From Kaistella faecalis (lineage in GTDB: Bacteria; Bacteroidota; Bacteroidia; Flavobacteriales; Weeksellaceae), in assembly GCF_019195395.1 (NCBI RefSeq), contig NZ_CP078067.1:1-64000 (forward strand): a stretch of DNA of 64,000 nucleotides. Reading direction: 5' to 3'. Position numbers and translations under genes: made by a program. The notes beneath the pieces were generated by a model. That model saw only the letters and a program-made list of their open reading frames with translations. It did not search any database and was not told where the DNA came from. Below, piece by piece: positions 63,029-64,000 of the stretch (within the stretch, counting starts at the first letter, position 1; the number at the start of each line of letters is the position of its first letter).

Positions 63029-63060
63029 GAGAGAATTACGAAAGTGATTCTCTTTTTTTT
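63029..63060 (+). terminator. Rho-independent terminator of the tRNA operon
   Basis: AGAGAATTAC, tetraloop GAAA, GTGATTCTCT (one G-U pair) then eight T. Confidence 0.9.
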
Positions 63061-63192
63061 GTGGCTGGTGGTGCAGGTTTTTAGAGATCATAAATGAGAA
63101 TTTTTATACATCAGTCACATGGGAACAGCTATTATATAAAAGGATAAGGTTGCATCAGTATTTTACTACAATGTAAATAATGCATGTTTTAA

Positions 63193-63200
63193 TATCTTTG
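63193..63200 (+). promoter_or_regulatory. Bacteroidota -7 promoter element
   Basis: TATCTTTG matches TAnnTTTG, 18 bp before the ATG of the methyltransferase gene. Confidence 0.55.
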
Positions 63201-63218
63201 TATTAAGAAAATAGAACT

Positions 63219-63911
63219 ATGACCGACCTACCCGGCAAAGCCATCCATGACTTCCATTTTACAGACCGCAGAAAGAAACTTTTTGTTCACGACCAATTTG
63301 GGCCCAAGGTAGAGATGCCTGTTTCCTATTATTTCAGGAATTTCAAAAAAATGCCGGAACTGGAGAGAGTAGCCATAGATAACTGCCTTGGGAAAGTACT
63401 GGACATTGGTGCCGCCGCGGGATCTCATGCCCTTGAGCTTAAAAGAAGAGATTTTGATGTTACAGCGCTTGAAATTTCACCTTTGACGTGTGAAGTGATG
63501 GAAGACAGAGGCGTGCCCAACGTGATATGTGAGGATTTCTTCGTCTTTGAAGGACAGAAATTTGATACTTTACTGCTTCTCATGAACGGTATCGGGATTT
63601 CGTCGACTTTAAAAGGTTTCAGCGATTTTCTGAAGAAAGCTGATACGCTGCTGAATCCCGAAGGTCAGATTATCTTTGATTCCTGCGATATTGCGTATAT
63701 GTACGAAGATGTGCCAATGCCCGTCAGTCATTACTACGGAGAAATAAAAACGCGCTACGAGTTTGACAGGGAACTGACCGAATGGTTCCGGTGGCTGTAT
63801 CTGGATTCTGATACCATGACCCGGATTGCAGGTGAATCGGGCTTTCGGGGTGAGATTATCTTTGAAGATGAAAATGACCAGTATCTGGCAGTTCTGACGA
63901 AGATCTCCTAA
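63219..63911 (+). CDS. Class I SAM-dependent methyltransferase
   Basis: This 230-residue protein has the SAM-binding motif I VLDIGAAAGSHALEL (about 61-75), motif II DVTALEISPLTCEVM, and FDTLLLLMNGIGIS at the motif IV place. The type is a small soluble methyltransferase; the substrate is unknown. Its stop overlaps the end of the converging gene that runs off the window. Confidence 0.85.
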   Translation: MTDLPGKAIHDFHFTDRRKKLFVHDQFGPKVEMPVSYYFRNFKKMPELERVAIDNCLGKVLDIGAAAGSHALELKRRDFDVTALEISPLTCEVMEDRGVPNVICEDFFVFEGQKFDTLLLLMNGIGISSTLKGFSDFLKKADTLLNPEGQIIFDSCDIAYMYEDVPMPVSHYYGEIKTRYEFDRELTEWFRWLYLDSDTMTRIAGESGFRGEIIFEDENDQYLAVLTKIS

Positions 63912-64000
63912 AGCTTCTGCGCGTCGTAATCGCTTTCATTGCTTAGGCGGTCAATCGCTTTTACCGCTACTGTATTCAGTTTTTTACCGTTTCTTGTCAG
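63908..64000 (-). CDS. C-terminal end of a gene running off the window
   Basis: An open minus-strand frame enters at the window edge and stops at TAG 63908-63910, giving 30 residues: a Lys-rich segment with LTRNGKKLNTVAVKAIDRLS and the end YDAQKL. It overlaps the methyltransferase stop by 4 bp. Too short to name. Confidence 0.5.
   Translation of the reverse strand: MTRNGKKLNTVAVKAIDRLSNESDYDAQKL

Overview
The window looks like chromosomal DNA of a Bacteroidota species of the Flavobacteriales, most like the Chryseobacterium/Kaistella group (Weeksellaceae). This rests on several T9SS (type IX secretion) C-terminal sorting domains, promoters of the Bacteroidota TAnnTTTG type, little Shine-Dalgarno signal, and gene families common in that group (DUF892 ferritin-like, HMBD-type CopA, HMA-AraC, split YeeE/YedE). 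Base composition is uneven: the first 4 kb are very AT-rich, about 4-24 kb is GC-richer, and the rest lies between.

Layout. 1-4.2 kb: what looks like the end of an integron-type gene-cassette array without a visible integrase. Single-ORF units (an outer-membrane beta-barrel protein, a protein ending in an EF-Tu domain III homologue, a small exported protein) are separated by two 135-bp imperfect palindromes with GTTAGC/GCTAAC ends, like attC sites. 4.3-7.7 kb: two T9SS-secreted proteins sharing tandem GGACAAA boxes upstream. 8-11.3 kb: DHFR-like, VOC, repeat-type and universal stress proteins. 11.5-14.2 kb: an arsenic operon (arsR, DUF6428, phosphatase-like reductase, ACR3 pump). 14.2-16 kb: Lrp regulator divergent from a Cys/Met-type PLP lyase. 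16.3-18.7 kb: an orphan MnmA C-terminal domain overlapping a T9SS-secreted endonuclease I. 19-26 kb: redox and stress genes (CinA-type amidohydrolase, FAD/Rieske oxidoreductase, SDR, Zn-alcohol dehydrogenase, DUF892) with a broken glycosyltransferase and a decayed Gly-rich remnant. 26.7-28.6 kb: a NUMOD4-HNH endonuclease and an unknown protein.

28.7-36.4 kb: DedA, tRNA-Leu(CAG), an SDR, a glycine-zipper stress protein, SlyD-like PPIase, topoisomerase III, DUF1003, and a split thiosulfate transporter. 36.4-43.6 kb: a DNA repair/topology block with topoisomerase IB, LigD and Ku (bacterial NHEJ), and a divergent exonuclease III. 43.7-48.4 kb: M28 and S9 exported peptidases. 48.4-55.1 kb: a lipoprotein, a deoxyinosine glycosylase family protein, queA, rlmN, YoaK-like and polyprenyl synthetase. 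55.1-62.7 kb: a mostly minus-strand stretch with DUF72, DJ-1/PfpI, DUF892, a CopA-type copper ATPase with an HMA-AraC regulator, thioesterase, YaaA and a Sua5-like protein. 62.8-64 kb: two initiator tRNAs, a methyltransferase, and the tail of a gene that runs off the window.

The strongest candidates for something not well described are the cassette array with its EF-Tu-domain protein, the stand-alone MnmA C-terminal domain translationally coupled to a secreted nuclease, the shared operators of the two T9SS genes, and the metal-sensing AraC next to a Cys-rich variant of CopA. No CRISPR array, rRNA, IS transposase or prophage block was seen.
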